Shown: positions 14,727 through 24,004, numbered from the stretch's first letter. The stretch: 27,212 nt of DNA from Acidimicrobiia bacterium (GCA_019243595.1 JAFAUA010000090.1:1-27212), one strand, 5' to 3'. Numbers and translations are program-made. Notes: generated by a model not told the origin, from the letters alone.

Positions 14727-15968
14727 GTGCCCCAGTCCGCCCTCCCCGTCCGGACCCGGTTCGCGACCGGCGCCGGGCTGGCCGTCGCCGGGCTGTCCCG
14801 GCGGCTCGGGGCCGGCGAGGGGTCGGTCATCGGAGGCCGGGTCGTGCTGGCGGTGGACCCCGGTGCCCTGGAGCGGTTGGCGGCGGGGCGGACGATTGCC
14901 CTGGTCTCGGGAACCAACGGCAAGACGACGACGACCCGGATGCTGGCGGCCGCCATGGAGACCCAGGGCGGCGTGGTGACCAACTCGACGGGGGCCAACC
15001 TGCTGAGCGGGCTGGTGACGACGCTCGCCCGTGGCGCCGCCGAGGCGCCCGCCGTCCTCGAAGCCGACGAGGGCCTGCTGCCCAAGGCCGTCGCCGAGCT
15101 CCATCCGACCGTGGTGCTCCTGCTCAACCTCAGCCGCGACCAGCTCGACCGCATCGGCGAGGTGCGGATCCACGCCCAGCGCTGGCGGGCTGCGCTCGAG
15201 TCGAGCCCGTCGACAACCGTGGTCGCCAACGCCGACGACCCGCTGGTGGTCTGGGCCGCCGGCCTCGCCCGTCAGGTCACGTGGGTCGGCACCGGCCAGC
15301 GGTGGCGGCTCGACGCGTACTCCTGTCCGAACTGCGGCGAGAAGATCGAGTGGACGGACGAGGGCACGTGGGCGTGTACGAACTGCTCACTGGCACGCCC
15401 GGTCCCCCAGCTGACTCTCGACGGAGAGGACGTGGTTCTGGCCGACGGCCGCCGGCTGCGTCTCGACCTCAAGCTGCCCGGGTGGCCGAATCGGGCGAAC
15501 GCGGTGATGGCCGCCGCCGGGGCCGAGGTGTTGGGCGTCGACGTCGTGGACGGCCTGCGCGGCGTCGGCACCGTGAGCCACGTCGCCGGCCGCTACCAGG
15601 TCGTGTCGGTCGGCGGTGCACGCGTGCGTCTGCTGCTGGCCAAGAACCCGGCCGGGTGGGCCGAAGCGCTCGAGCTCATCCGCCCCGCGCCGATGCCCGT
15701 CGTCGTCGGGATCAACGCCCGCATCCCCGACGGCCGCGATCCCTCGTGGCTGTGGGACGTGCCGTTCGAGCGCTTGCGGGGCCGGCTGGTGATCGCGACT
15801 GGTGACCGCGGCCGGGACCTCGCCGTGCGCCTTCGCTACGCGGGGGTCGAGCACCGCTTCGTCGAGGGCTACGCCGCAGCCGTGCGCGCCACCGGCGCCG
15901 ACGACATCGACCTGGCCGCCAACTACACGTCGTTCCAGGACGCCCGGCGGGAGCTGGCGCGTGCCTGA
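14727..15968 (+). CDS. murT: Lipid II isoglutaminyl synthase, MurT subunit
   Basis: A 413-residue Mur-ligase-like subunit. With GatD it converts the alpha-carboxyl of D-Glu in lipid II to the amide (D-iso-Gln) using ATP and ammonia. It has the Mur P-loop VSGTNGKTTTTRML (Lys66), NSTGANLLSGL, LNLSRDQLDRIGE, a four-cysteine zinc ribbon inserted in the middle domain (Cys200, 203, 217, 220), and a C-terminal DUF1727 domain with INARIPDGRDPSWLWDVPFE, whose aspartates include the residue proposed to complete the GatD active site. The GTG at 14727 starts at the family's usual N-terminus. The stop overlaps the gatD start by eight bases. The gene is divergent from mraZ. Confidence 0.95.
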   Translation: MPQSALPVRTRFATGAGLAVAGLSRRLGAGEGSVIGGRVVLAVDPGALERLAAGRTIALVSGTNGKTTTTRMLAAAMETQGGVVTNSTGANLLSGLVTTLARGAAEAPAVLEADEGLLPKAVAELHPTVVLLLNLSRDQLDRIGEVRIHAQRWRAALESSPSTTVVANADDPLVVWAAGLARQVTWVGTGQRWRLDAYSCPNCGEKIEWTDEGTWACTNCSLARPVPQLTLDGEDVVLADGRRLRLDLKLPGWPNRANAVMAAAGAEVLGVDVVDGLRGVGTVSHVAGRYQVVSVGGARVRLLLAKNPAGWAEALELIRPAPMPVVVGINARIPDGRDPSWLWDVPFERLRGRLVIATGDRGRDLAVRLRYAGVEHRFVEGYAAAVRATGADDIDLAANYTSFQDARRELARA

Positions 15969-16695
15969 GAGCACGTTGACGATCGCGCTGCTCTATCCGG
16001 AGCTGCTCGGCACCTACGGCGACGGCGGCAACGCGACCGTTCTCGCCGAGCGACTGCGGTGGCGCGGGGTCGACGCCGACGTGCTCACGCTGGGCGCCGG
16101 GGACACCGTGCCCACGTCCTGCGACATCTACTTGATGGGTGGCGGCGAGGACGGTCCCCAGGCCCTGGCCGCGCGCGAGCTCAGCGAAAGCGGTGCTCTC
16201 CATACCGCTGTCGACAACGGCGCCGTCGTCTTCGGGACGTGCGCCGGCATCCAGGTGCTGGGCCACGAGTTCGCCAACCCGGACGGGTCATCGCACCCGG
16301 GCCTCGGCCTGCTCGACGTGCGCACGGTCCGCGGTACCGGCCGCCGCGCCATCGGCGAACTGTTGGCGGAGCCGATGGTCGACGGCCTGCCAACGCTGAC
16401 CGGCTTCGAGAACCACGGCGCCGTCACCCACCTCGGTCCGGGCGTGAAGCCGCTGGGCCGCGTCGTGCACGGCGTTGGCAACGGCGGTGGCGACGGAAGC
16501 GAGGGCGCCGTCTCCGGCCACATCCTCGCCACCTATATGCACGGCCCCGCCCTTGCCCGCAACCCAGCGCTCGCCGACCTGCTGCTGTCCTGGGTCGTCG
16601 GCGATATGAAGCCGCTGGACGACAGCGAGGTGGACGAGCTGAGAGCTGAACGTTTGCGCTTCGTCAAGCGAGGCCGCTGGCGCCGCAACCGCTGA
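15961..16695 (+). CDS. gatD: Lipid II isoglutaminyl synthase, glutamine amidotransferase subunit GatD
   Basis: A 244-residue class I (triad) glutamine amidotransferase that releases ammonia from glutamine for MurT. The nucleophile is Cys94 in VFGTCAGIQVLGHEF and the catalytic histidine is His194 in ATYMHGPALARNP. LYPELLGTYGDGGN near the N-terminus and GFENHGAVTHLG are characteristic of GatD rather than cobyric acid synthase. The C-terminus is basic (RGRWRRNR). The start is GTG 15961 inside the murT end, so the two subunits are translationally coupled. It converges on the lipoate-ligase-like gene, with an inverted repeat in between. Confidence 0.95.
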   Translation: MPESTLTIALLYPELLGTYGDGGNATVLAERLRWRGVDADVLTLGAGDTVPTSCDIYLMGGGEDGPQALAARELSESGALHTAVDNGAVVFGTCAGIQVLGHEFANPDGSSHPGLGLLDVRTVRGTGRRAIGELLAEPMVDGLPTLTGFENHGAVTHLGPGVKPLGRVVHGVGNGGGDGSEGAVSGHILATYMHGPALARNPALADLLLSWVVGDMKPLDDSEVDELRAERLRFVKRGRWRRNR

Positions 16696-16700
16696 CCGCC

Positions 16701-16779
16701 CCAAAACCTCTCCGAGTCCTCGGACGTGTTCCATCCGTGCCCGTTTGAGCGCGCTCAGAGAGACTTGGAGAGGTTTTGG
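16701..16779. terminator. 18-bp inverted repeat between gatD and lipoate-ligase-like gene
   Basis: Arms 16701-16718 and 16762-16779 match at 17 of 18 positions (first 13 perfect, CCAAAACCTCTCC), separated by 43 bases. Between them are a 12-base palindrome TGAGCGCGCTCA (16746-16757) and the small stem TCCGAG-TC-CTCGGA (16711-16724). The right arm is coding (LSKSL end of the ligase-like gene). A bidirectional terminator for convergent genes is plausible, but there is no T-tract after the stem. Confidence 0.45.
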
Positions 16780-17374
16780 AGGATCGCTTCTTCGAGAGTC
16801 GCGCTGTCGACGGGGAGGGCGGCGGCCAAGGGTTCGATGCCCGTCCGTGCGTCGTCGTCGAGGTCGAGGAGGCGCGCAATCTCGTCCGGGTCCCACTTCA
16901 GCAGCGCCGCGCACTGGAAGAGGGCGCCCGCTCGTGTTCGCCTTTGTGACATGCCGACGACCTTGCGGCCGTCGACGGTGACCTCGCCGGCACCGATCCC
17001 GGCGAAGCAGACCTCCCGGCACCACGGGGTGCAGACCATCGGGCCGTTGTGCCACGACGAGTCGATATCGAGGGCCGCCAGCGCGTCGACCCACGCCTGA
17101 CCCAACCAGTGGAACGAGCGGCCGACGTCGTCGTCCCACAGGGGATCGTCGTGGGGCAGCAGCACGTCGACCCACAGCGCCTCACCGGGCCGCACCAGCA
17201 CCGCCCCTCCCCCGCTGCGACGGCGGACGACCGGGATGCCGCGCTCGGCAACGGCGGGCTGGGTGCTGCCGAGGACGAGCGCCGGCGATGTCACCTCCAC
17301 GACCCGTGCCGTGCGCGTGATCGTCTCCGGCACCGGCCGGCCGTGGACCTCGGCCGCCGTGCCCCGGACGTGCT

Positions 17375-17884
<510 letters not shown>

Positions 17885-17962
17885 GGGCCTACTCCCCGAC
17901 CCCCCGTGCTGGTGGCACGCTCACGGCTCGCAGGGTAACAAAAGCGAGCGCCAATTCTGCGT

Positions 17963-18220
17963 TCAACGAGCGACCTTCGGGTACTCCCGACACCAGCGGA
18001 GATAGGTGAGGACGTCGGCTGGTTCGGGCTGGCGCGACGGGTCCCCGTACTGCGTCTGCAAGCGGAACCGGAGGTACTCGGCGTCGGGTGCCGGGACCGG
18101 CGGCCACCGACGCCACCACGCGGGACGGGCCAGCCGCAGGATCTGCCCGAGCGCGGTCGCCCATAGGGCCGGACGAGCGAGCACGGCCACGAACACGCGC
18201 CCCCACCATCGAGCGCTCAC
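17963..18220 (-). CDS. Conserved hypothetical protein (85 aa)
   Basis: A small Trp/Arg-rich protein beginning with a GTG that overlaps the ROK kinase stop as GTGA. Residues 1-39 are hydrophobic and basic (WWGRVFVAVLARPALWATALGQILRLARPAWWRR), suggesting membrane association. The second half has the conserved-looking EYLRFRLQTQYGD and DVLTYLRWCREYPKVAR. Similar short proteins occur in actinobacteria as I recall, without known function. Translational coupling to the sugar kinase suggests shared expression only. The frame is open upstream inside the kinase gene, but that part is arginine-rich shadow sequence. Confidence 0.75.
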   Translation of the reverse strand: MSARWWGRVFVAVLARPALWATALGQILRLARPAWWRRWPPVPAPDAEYLRFRLQTQYGDPSRQPEPADVLTYLRWCREYPKVAR

Positions 18221-19083
18221 GCGTGGACCTCGTGCAGGCCTTGCCAGCCAACGGCACCGGCGCCGATCAGCGGTCCCGACGATCCCAGACCGACGGGCAC
18301 GATCCGCGCCCCGTGGGCGAAGTCGATGCGGGCCCGGGCTTCGAGCTCGGCTTGAGCCGCAACAAAGAAGGGGTCGCCGAAGCCGAGAGCCACCGACCCA
18401 CCGACGACGGCCAGGCGCAGGTCCAGCAGGTCGACGACCGACGCGACCGCGCGCCCGACCAGTGTCCCCGTCCAGGCGATGGTCGCGGCGTCGGCCTCGG
18501 CCGCCGGGCGACCGGTGACGGCGGCGATCGCCGGTCCCGACGCCTCGGCCTCGAGGCAGCCTCGGCCGCCGCACGCGCAGTCCCGGCCGTCGGGCTCGAC
18601 GATGACGTGGCCGATGTGGCCGGCGTTGCCGGACTCGCCGTCGAGCAGCCGGCCGTTGAGCACGATCCCGCCGCCGACGCCGGTCGACACGACCATGGCG
18701 ATGAAGTTGTCGACGCCCGCCGCCGCACCTCGCCAGCCCTCACCCAGCGCCAGCGCTTTGGCGTCGTTGTCGACGAACGTCGGTAGCCCGGTCGCATCGG
18801 CCAGGCGCCGCCGCAACGGGAAGCCCCGCCACCCCGGGATGTTCAGCGGCGACACCTCTTCACCGCCACCCGACATGGGTCCGCCGCAGCCCACGCCGCA
18901 CACCGAGACATCGCCGTTCCCACCGACCGAATCCACGACCGCCAGGAGTACGGAGAACAGCGTTTCGGCGTCGGCGTCCCGAGGCGTCGGGCTCGCGGCC
19001 GACGCCACCAGCTCGCCCTCAGCGGACACCAAGCCGGCCGCCATCTTGGTGCCGCCGACGTCGACGGCGAGGGCTAGGTCCAC
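18217..19083 (-). CDS. ROK family sugar kinase (glucokinase-like)
   Basis: A 288-residue ROK protein. The N-terminal phosphate-binding loop is AVDVGGTK (6-13); VDNDAKALALGE carries the probable catalytic Asp107; GGGIVLNGRLLDGESGNAGHIGHV leads to the zinc motif CACGGRGCLE (Cys169, 171, 176, with His159). There is no N-terminal helix-turn-helix, so it is a kinase, not a ROK repressor. Glucose is the usual substrate in this group, but N-acetyl sugars are possible. The GTG at 19083 starts directly at the first strand and lacks a ribosome binding site; a TACTGT box eight bases upstream suggests a leaderless mRNA. Divergent from the MoxR gene. Confidence 0.9.
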   Translation of the reverse strand: MDLALAVDVGGTKMAAGLVSAEGELVASAASPTPRDADAETLFSVLLAVVDSVGGNGDVSVCGVGCGGPMSGGGEEVSPLNIPGWRGFPLRRRLADATGLPTFVDNDAKALALGEGWRGAAAGVDNFIAMVVSTGVGGGIVLNGRLLDGESGNAGHIGHVIVEPDGRDCACGGRGCLEAEASGPAIAAVTGRPAAEADAATIAWTGTLVGRAVASVVDLLDLRLAVVGGSVALGFGDPFFVAAQAELEARARIDFAHGARIVPVGLGSSGPLIGAGAVGWQGLHEVHA

Positions 19084-19091
19084 AGGGGTGG

Positions 19092-19101
19092 ACAGTAGGC
19101 T
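19092..19101. promoter_or_regulatory. Shared symmetric -10 element, ROK kinase / MoxR
   Basis: In the 24-base gap the minus strand reads TACTGT (19097-19092) and the plus strand TAGGCT (19096-19101), two TAnnnT boxes sharing the same TA. They end eight bases before the ROK GTG and six bases before the MoxR GTG. No clear -35 is visible on either side. Suggests one bidirectional, leaderless promoter. Confidence 0.45.
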
Positions 19102-19107
19102 TCGCCA

Positions 19108-20088
19108 GTGGCCAGACAGCGTGTTGGCGCGCGTACCGTGCAGTCGTTCGCGCAGAAGTTCGATGCCATCGTCAACAACATCGAAGAGGTCATCCAGGGC
19201 AAGGACGAGCCCATCCGCCTCGCGCTCGTCTGCCTGATCGCCGAGGGCCACCTCCTCATCGAGGACGTGCCGGGCGTCGGCAAGACGAGCCTGGCCAAGG
19301 CCCTGGCCGCGAGCATCGACGCCACCTGGCACCGCATCCAGTTCACGCCCGACCTCCTGCCGTCGGACGTCACCGGCGTGACCGTGTGGAACCGGGGCAC
19401 CGGCACCTTCGAGTTCCGGGCCGGTGGCATCTTCGCCAACGTCGTCCTCGGCGACGAGATCAACCGGGCCTCGCCCAAGACGCAGTCCGCCCTCCTCGAG
19501 GCGATGGAGGAGCGCCAGGTCACGGTCGACACCACGACCTATCGGCTGGAGTCCCCGTTCATGGTCATCGCCACGCAGAACCCCATCGAGCACGAGGGCA
19601 CCTATCCGCTCCCCGAGAGTCAGCTCGACCGCTTCCTCATGCGCATCCGCATGGGCTATCCCGCCCGCACGGCGGAGATCGCCATCCTCGACACCCACGG
19701 GGGCGCAGTGGCCGCCGTCGACGAGCTTGCGCCCGTGGCGTCGGCCGCCGACGTGCGGGCGATGATCGCCCTCGCCCAGTCCGTGCACGTGGCGCCCAGC
19801 CTCAAGGGCTACATCGTCGACCTGGCCGAAGCCACGCGACGCCACCGCGACCTGGCGATCGGCGTCTCGCCGCGCGCCGCCCTCGGGCTCCAGCGCGCCG
19901 CCCGGTCAAGAGCGGCGGCCCTCGGCCGCGAGTACGTCGTGCCCGACGACCTGAAGGAGCTCGCCTTCCCGGTTCTCGAGCACCGGCTCGCCCTCACCCC
20001 TGAAGCACAGATGCGCGGCGTCGCGCGAGGCGACGTCCTGGCCGACGCCGTCGGCAGCGTGAAGGTGCCCACGGGCCGCTCGGGGTGA
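19108..20088 (+). CDS. MoxR-family AAA+ ATPase
   Basis: A 326-residue AAA+ ATPase of the MoxR group, thought to act as a chaperone maturing partner proteins. Walker A is EDVPGVGKTSLAKAL (Lys59), Walker B VVLGDEINRASPK (Asp116-Glu117), and sensor 1 lies in MVIATQNPIEHEGTYPLPESQLDRF. The C-terminal lid domain has SPRAALGLQRAARSRAAALGREYV. Its stop overlaps the DUF58 gene start (GTGA); the MoxR-DUF58-transglutaminase arrangement is a classic conserved set. The GTG at 19108 has no ribosome binding site but sits six bases after TAGGCT, so the transcript is probably leaderless. Not a transcription factor despite frequent mis-annotation. Confidence 0.94.
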   Translation: MARQRVGARTVQSFAQKFDAIVNNIEEVIQGKDEPIRLALVCLIAEGHLLIEDVPGVGKTSLAKALAASIDATWHRIQFTPDLLPSDVTGVTVWNRGTGTFEFRAGGIFANVVLGDEINRASPKTQSALLEAMEERQVTVDTTTYRLESPFMVIATQNPIEHEGTYPLPESQLDRFLMRIRMGYPARTAEIAILDTHGGAVAAVDELAPVASAADVRAMIALAQSVHVAPSLKGYIVDLAEATRRHRDLAIGVSPRAALGLQRAARSRAAALGREYVVPDDLKELAFPVLEHRLALTPEAQMRGVARGDVLADAVGSVKVPTGRSG

Positions 20089-21299
20089 TCACCGGCCGCG
20101 GCTGGACGCTGCTCATCGGCGCCGCCGTGCTGTGGGTCGCCGGCCGGGCGTTGGGCGCCGTCGACCTCTACGTCCTCGGCACCGGGGCTGCAGCCCTGGT
20201 CGGCCTCGCCATCCTGCTCGCCCGCCTCCCCGGACCGCGCCTCGACGTTCGCCGCGAGCTCCATCCCCCACGCGTGTATGCCGGGACCGAAAGCCGGGTC
20301 GAGCTGATCGTCCGCAACGCAGGCAGCCGGCGCACGCCCGTCTTCGGGTTGCGCGATCCGTTCGACGGCGGGCGACGGCAGGCGAAGTTCCTCGTGTCGC
20401 CCCTCTCGCCCGCCGAATCCGCACGCGCCGCATACCGGCTCCCCACCGAACGCCGGGGCATCTTCACGCTCGGCCCCCTGGAGGCCAGCGTCAGCGACCC
20501 CTTCGGCCTGGCGTCCCGCACCCTCCGGGTGGCGCCGGCCAGCGAGCTGACCGTCTACCCACGTGTCGACTCGATCGCGCCCCTCCCCCATACCCGTGGT
20601 GACGACCCCCTGAGCGGCGCCGATCACCCGACGGGCGTGGCGCTGTCGGGCGAAGACTTCTACGCGCTGCGTGCGTACGAAGTCGGCGATGACCTCCGAC
20701 GGGTGCACTGGCCATCGACGGCCCGACTCGACGAGCTGATGATCCGCCAGAACGAGATGCCGTGGCAGGCGCGCGTCACCGTGCTGCTGGACGTGCGCCG
20801 GCATGCACACAGCGGCGAGTCGCTCGAGCTCGCGGTGTCCGCGGCGGCGAGCGTCGTCGCCGCCTGCTGGCAACGCGGCTCGCTCGTCCGCCTCGTGACC
20901 ACCGACGGCGTCGACTCCGGCTACGGGTCCCAGCACGCCCATGTCGAGGCGATCATGGAGACGCTCGCCAGTGTCGGACTCACACGCGACGACCGCCTCT
21001 CGGCCGTCCTCGGCAGCCTCACCCGCCCGGGCAATGCCGGCGGGCTGGTCGCCCTGTTCACGGCCGAAGCGCCCGACAGCGATGTCCAGAACATCGCCCG
21101 TCTCCAGTTCCGCTTCGCCTCGCTCACCGTCGTGCTGTTCGATCGCAGCGCCTATGACCCGAACGCGCCGGCGGACCGCAAGCGCGCACCGGCGGTGTCG
21201 GCCGGTCTCGTGCGCGTCGACGGAGGACAGCCGTTCGCAACCGCCTGGAACCAGGCGTTCAGTGGCCGCACGACAGCCGGCGCCCGGAGCTTCGGCTGA
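20085..21299 (+). CDS. DUF58 domain-containing membrane protein
   Basis: A 404-residue protein with two N-terminal membrane helices (about 6-23 and 28-48) and a long cytoplasmic part. The DUF58 signature LRAYEVGDDLRRVHWPSTAR lies at 195-214, after a beta-rich region and RRGIFTLGPLEASVSDPFGL (124-142). A vWA-like fold follows (RVTVLLDVRRH, then GGLVALFTA). DUF58 proteins are almost always encoded beside MoxR ATPases and are their likely client or partner. It overlaps moxR by four bases and the transglutaminase gene by one (TGATG), so the three are made together. Biochemical function is unknown. Confidence 0.9.
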   Translation: MITGRGWTLLIGAAVLWVAGRALGAVDLYVLGTGAAALVGLAILLARLPGPRLDVRRELHPPRVYAGTESRVELIVRNAGSRRTPVFGLRDPFDGGRRQAKFLVSPLSPAESARAAYRLPTERRGIFTLGPLEASVSDPFGLASRTLRVAPASELTVYPRVDSIAPLPHTRGDDPLSGADHPTGVALSGEDFYALRAYEVGDDLRRVHWPSTARLDELMIRQNEMPWQARVTVLLDVRRHAHSGESLELAVSAAASVVAACWQRGSLVRLVTTDGVDSGYGSQHAHVEAIMETLASVGLTRDDRLSAVLGSLTRPGNAGGLVALFTAEAPDSDVQNIARLQFRFASLTVVLFDRSAYDPNAPADRKRAPAVSAGLVRVDGGQPFATAWNQAFSGRTTAGARSFG

Positions 21300-23626
21300 T
21301 GACCGCCGTCGTCGACGAGCGACCGGCGGGCCACCCGCCCGAGGCCCCCACCGCCGCGCCTCCCCCGCCGCTGCCCGAACGCCGCTCCTCGCTGCTCGAG
21401 GCGGGTGCCGAGGTCGCGGTCATCCTGCTCACCGCGGCCGCCGCCCTCTCGCTGCTGCGACTGTTCACAAACGGTTCCTTCCTCGACCGCGTCCTGCTCG
21501 CCGTGGTGCTGTCACATGCGTTGGCGTGGGTCTGCCGGCGCCTCGGTCTCAGTGTCGGGGCGGCGACGTTCCTTTCGGCGATCGGCCTGCTCCTGTTCGT
21601 CGCCTATGCAATCGAACCGCAGACGCTCAGCGGTGGCCTCCCCCTGGCCAAGACGTGGCATGCCGTCTCGACCGACCTGAACGACGCCCTCACCCGTTTC
21701 AACACCGCCGTTCCGCCGACACCGGTGACGCGCGGGTTCGTGCTGGCGTGTGCTCTTGCCGCGTGGGTGTGCGCCTTCCTCGCCGACACAGCCGCCTTCC
21801 GACTGGCGGCCACGGTCGAGACGGTGATCCCGTCGTTCACCATCTTCCTGTTCGGCTCGGTGCTGGCCTACAACCGCAACCGCCTCGTGCTGTCGGCGCT
21901 GTACCTGGCGAGCGTCCTGCTGTTCATGCTGCTGATCAGCGTGGCCCGGAGTGAGGAGAGCGCCAACTGGCTCGCCGGCCGGAAGGGTCCGGGCAGCAAG
22001 GCGCTCCTGGTGCGGGGAATCGGCATCGGCGCGCTCGCAGTCGTTGTCGCCGCCTCACTCGGCCCGGACCTCCCAGGCGCGGGCAACGCGCCGGTGTTCA
22101 ATTGGCGGGCCAAGGACAACGGTCCCAACTCACGGACGACGATCAGTCCCCTCGTGGATATCCGGGCCCGCCTCGTCGACCAGTCCGACAACGAGCTGTT
22201 CACCGTGCAGAGCTCGACGCCCGCCTACTGGCGCATCACCGCCCTCGACAAGTTCGACGGCAAGATCTGGTCCTCGGTCGGCACGTACAAGCCGGCCGGC
22301 GGAGGCCTCCCGAGCGGCGTGCGCAGCCGGGCGCCGACCAACGCCGTCAGCCAGCGCTTCGCGATCAGCGGCCTGTCGTCGATCTGGCTGCCCGCTGCCT
22401 ACCGGCCCACCCGTCTCGACGGGATCAAGAAGGTCCGCTACGACCCCGAGTCGTCGAGCCTGCTCACCGACGCGGACACGTCGAACGGCCTCGCGTACCG
22501 CGTCGAGTCGGCGCTCCCCCAACTGACCCCGACCGATCTGTCGACGGCACCGCCGGTGCTTCCCCAGGCGATCATCGAGAAGTACCTGGCCTTGCCCGAC
22601 GGCTTCCCGAGCTCGGTGGTGCAGCTCGCGCAACGGATCACGGCGGGGGCGACAACGCCGTACGCCAAGGCGAAGGCCCTGCAGGACTACCTCCGCAACA
22701 ACTTTCGCTACGACCTCAACATCCCGCCCGGCCACAGCGACGACGCCCTGCAGCGCTTCCTGTTCATCACCAAGCGCGGCTACTGCGAGCAGTTCGCCGG
22801 CTCCTACGCGGCGATGGCCCGGGCCATCAATCTCCCCAGCCGCGTCGCCGTCGGCTTCACGCCCGGCCAACAGGTGGCGGCGGACTCGTTCCGCGTGCTC
22901 GACCGCCACGCCCACGCGTGGCCCGAGGTGTACCTGAGCGGATACGGGTGGGTCGCCTTCGAGCCGACGCCCGGCCGCGGCGCACCGGACGAGCAGGGCT
23001 ACACCGGCGTCACGCCGATGGCGCCGGAGGGCTTCTCGCCGCCACCCGCAGCCGCCACGCCGCAGACCCCGACGACGACCGGGGCTAGCGCCGGCACGAC
23101 CCCCAACCCGCGCACGGCCACGACCAATCCACCGGCCGCCAAGGCGTCGCACAAGCGGCCCGGATGGGAAACCGCACTCCTGATCCTCGGCGCCATCGCG
23201 GTCCTGCTCGGCGGCGCAGCGGCGAGCGGCATCACTCGCCGAAGACGCGCCTTCGCCGGCCGTCGCGCCAGGGCCGCCACGGCCGAGGCCCGGGCCCTGG
23301 TGGCCTGGGAAGAAGCCGAGGAAGCGCTCACCTTCGCCGGCTACCCGCGCCGCCGCGCCGAGACGCCCGCCGAGTACGCCCGCCGCGTCCCGACCCCGGC
23401 TGCCGTCAGCCCCGCCCCGATGGCCGTCCTGGCCGAGACAACCGCGGCGGCCGCCTATTCAGAGGACGGCGTCCGCCCCGAGGATGCAGCGGCGGCCTCC
23501 CAGGCCGCCGACGAAGTCCGAAACCAACTGGCCTCCCGCGCCACGCGCCAAGAGCGGCTGCGATGGGCACTGGGAATGAAGACCGTCCACGAGCCGGGCC
23601 AGCCGAAGATCCGCTCCCTCGGCTGA
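21299..23626 (+). CDS. Membrane-anchored transglutaminase-like protein (TgpA type)
   Basis: A 775-residue protein. A Pro-rich cytoplasmic start (1-30) is followed by a multi-helix membrane domain of the DUF3488 type (about 34-262), then an extracytoplasmic region with a transglutaminase-like core. The catalytic Cys496 is in RGYCEQFAGSYAAMARA, the histidine is His539 in RHAHAWPEVY, and the acidic residue is at FEPTPG (Glu555, where Asp is often found). A Pro/Thr/Ala linker (about 575-620) leads to one more membrane helix (about 624-645) and a cytoplasmic DUF4129-like tail with FAGYPRRRAETPAEYARRV. Homologues act as periplasmic cysteine proteases or cross-linkers; the activity here is unknown. 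Expression is coupled to DUF58 and MoxR. Confidence 0.92.
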   Translation: MTAVVDERPAGHPPEAPTAAPPPPLPERRSSLLEAGAEVAVILLTAAAALSLLRLFTNGSFLDRVLLAVVLSHALAWVCRRLGLSVGAATFLSAIGLLLFVAYAIEPQTLSGGLPLAKTWHAVSTDLNDALTRFNTAVPPTPVTRGFVLACALAAWVCAFLADTAAFRLAATVETVIPSFTIFLFGSVLAYNRNRLVLSALYLASVLLFMLLISVARSEESANWLAGRKGPGSKALLVRGIGIGALAVVVAASLGPDLPGAGNAPVFNWRAKDNGPNSRTTISPLVDIRARLVDQSDNELFTVQSSTPAYWRITALDKFDGKIWSSVGTYKPAGGGLPSGVRSRAPTNAVSQRFAISGLSSIWLPAAYRPTRLDGIKKVRYDPESSSLLTDADTSNGLAYRVESALPQLTPTDLSTAPPVLPQAIIEKYLALPDGFPSSVVQLAQRITAGATTPYAKAKALQDYLRNNFRYDLNIPPGHSDDALQRFLFITKRGYCEQFAGSYAAMARAINLPSRVAVGFTPGQQVAADSFRVLDRHAHAWPEVYLSGYGWVAFEPTPGRGAPDEQGYTGVTPMAPEGFSPPPAAATPQTPTTTGASAGTTPNPRTATTNPPAAKASHKRPGWETALLILGAIAVLLGGAAASGITRRRRAFAGRRARAATAEARALVAWEEAEEALTFAGYPRRRAETPAEYARRVPTPAAVSPAPMAVLAETTAAAAYSEDGVRPEDAAAASQAADEVRNQLASRATRQERLRWALGMKTVHEPGQPKIRSLG

Positions 23627-23629
23627 GGG

Positions 23630-24004
23630 CTATTCCTCGCGCTTGAAACGGCGGCGCAGGCGGTTACCGGCGTCGCCGAAGTATTCGCGGAGGTGGCCGG
23701 CGCGCATGGACTCGGTCATCTGCTGCCAGCCGGCCCGGCCGAGCTTGCGCAGGTTGCGCTCGAAGAGGAAGGCGCAAACGAGCATGACGAGGAAACCGAT
23801 GAAGCCGATGAGCAGCGACGTAGCAAACGTTGCGATCATCAGCGCGAGCCCGGCGACGAAGCCGAAGGCCGACCACTTCAGATTGCGGCCGGCGTGCTTG
23901 TAGAGGGTGGTCGAGCCGATCTCTCCTGCGAGCGCGGGGTCGTGCTCGTAGAACTGCTGCTCGATCTCCTGGAGGATCCGTTGTTCGTCCTCAGATAGCG
24001 GCAC
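23630..24004 (-). CDS. DUF3040 membrane protein
   Basis: A 124-residue protein with the DUF3040 opening MPLSEDEQRILQEIEQQF, a conserved start in actinobacterial members. A hairpin of two hydrophobic segments follows (about 47-81, FGFVAGLALMIATFATS and IGFIGFLVMLVCAFLF), then a basic C-terminus (RLRRRFKREE). Function is unknown. In mycobacteria such a gene lies just upstream of mraZ; here it is about 9 kb from mraZ, on the far side of the MoxR block. GTG 24004 follows GAGG with a five-base spacer. It converges on the transglutaminase gene with three bases between the stops. Confidence 0.88.
   Translation of the reverse strand: MPLSEDEQRILQEIEQQFYEHDPALAGEIGSTTLYKHAGRNLKWSAFGFVAGLALMIATFATSLLIGFIGFLVMLVCAFLFERNLRKLGRAGWQQMTESMRAGHLREYFGDAGNRLRRRFKREE

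Noticed and set aside
14598..15173. N-terminal extension of mraZ as an open frame upstream into murT
   Set aside because: It lies antisense to the well-supported murT gene and upstream of the promoter at 14659-14687.
17910..17930. CGTGC-TGGTG-GCACG hairpin in the HNH leader as a riboswitch
   Set aside because: A single 5-bp stem in a leader under 80 bases with no conserved riboswitch features.
23616..23629. CCCTC-GGCT-GAGGG hairpin at the transglutaminase stop as a terminator
   Set aside because: Only five base pairs and no T-tract; too weak to call.
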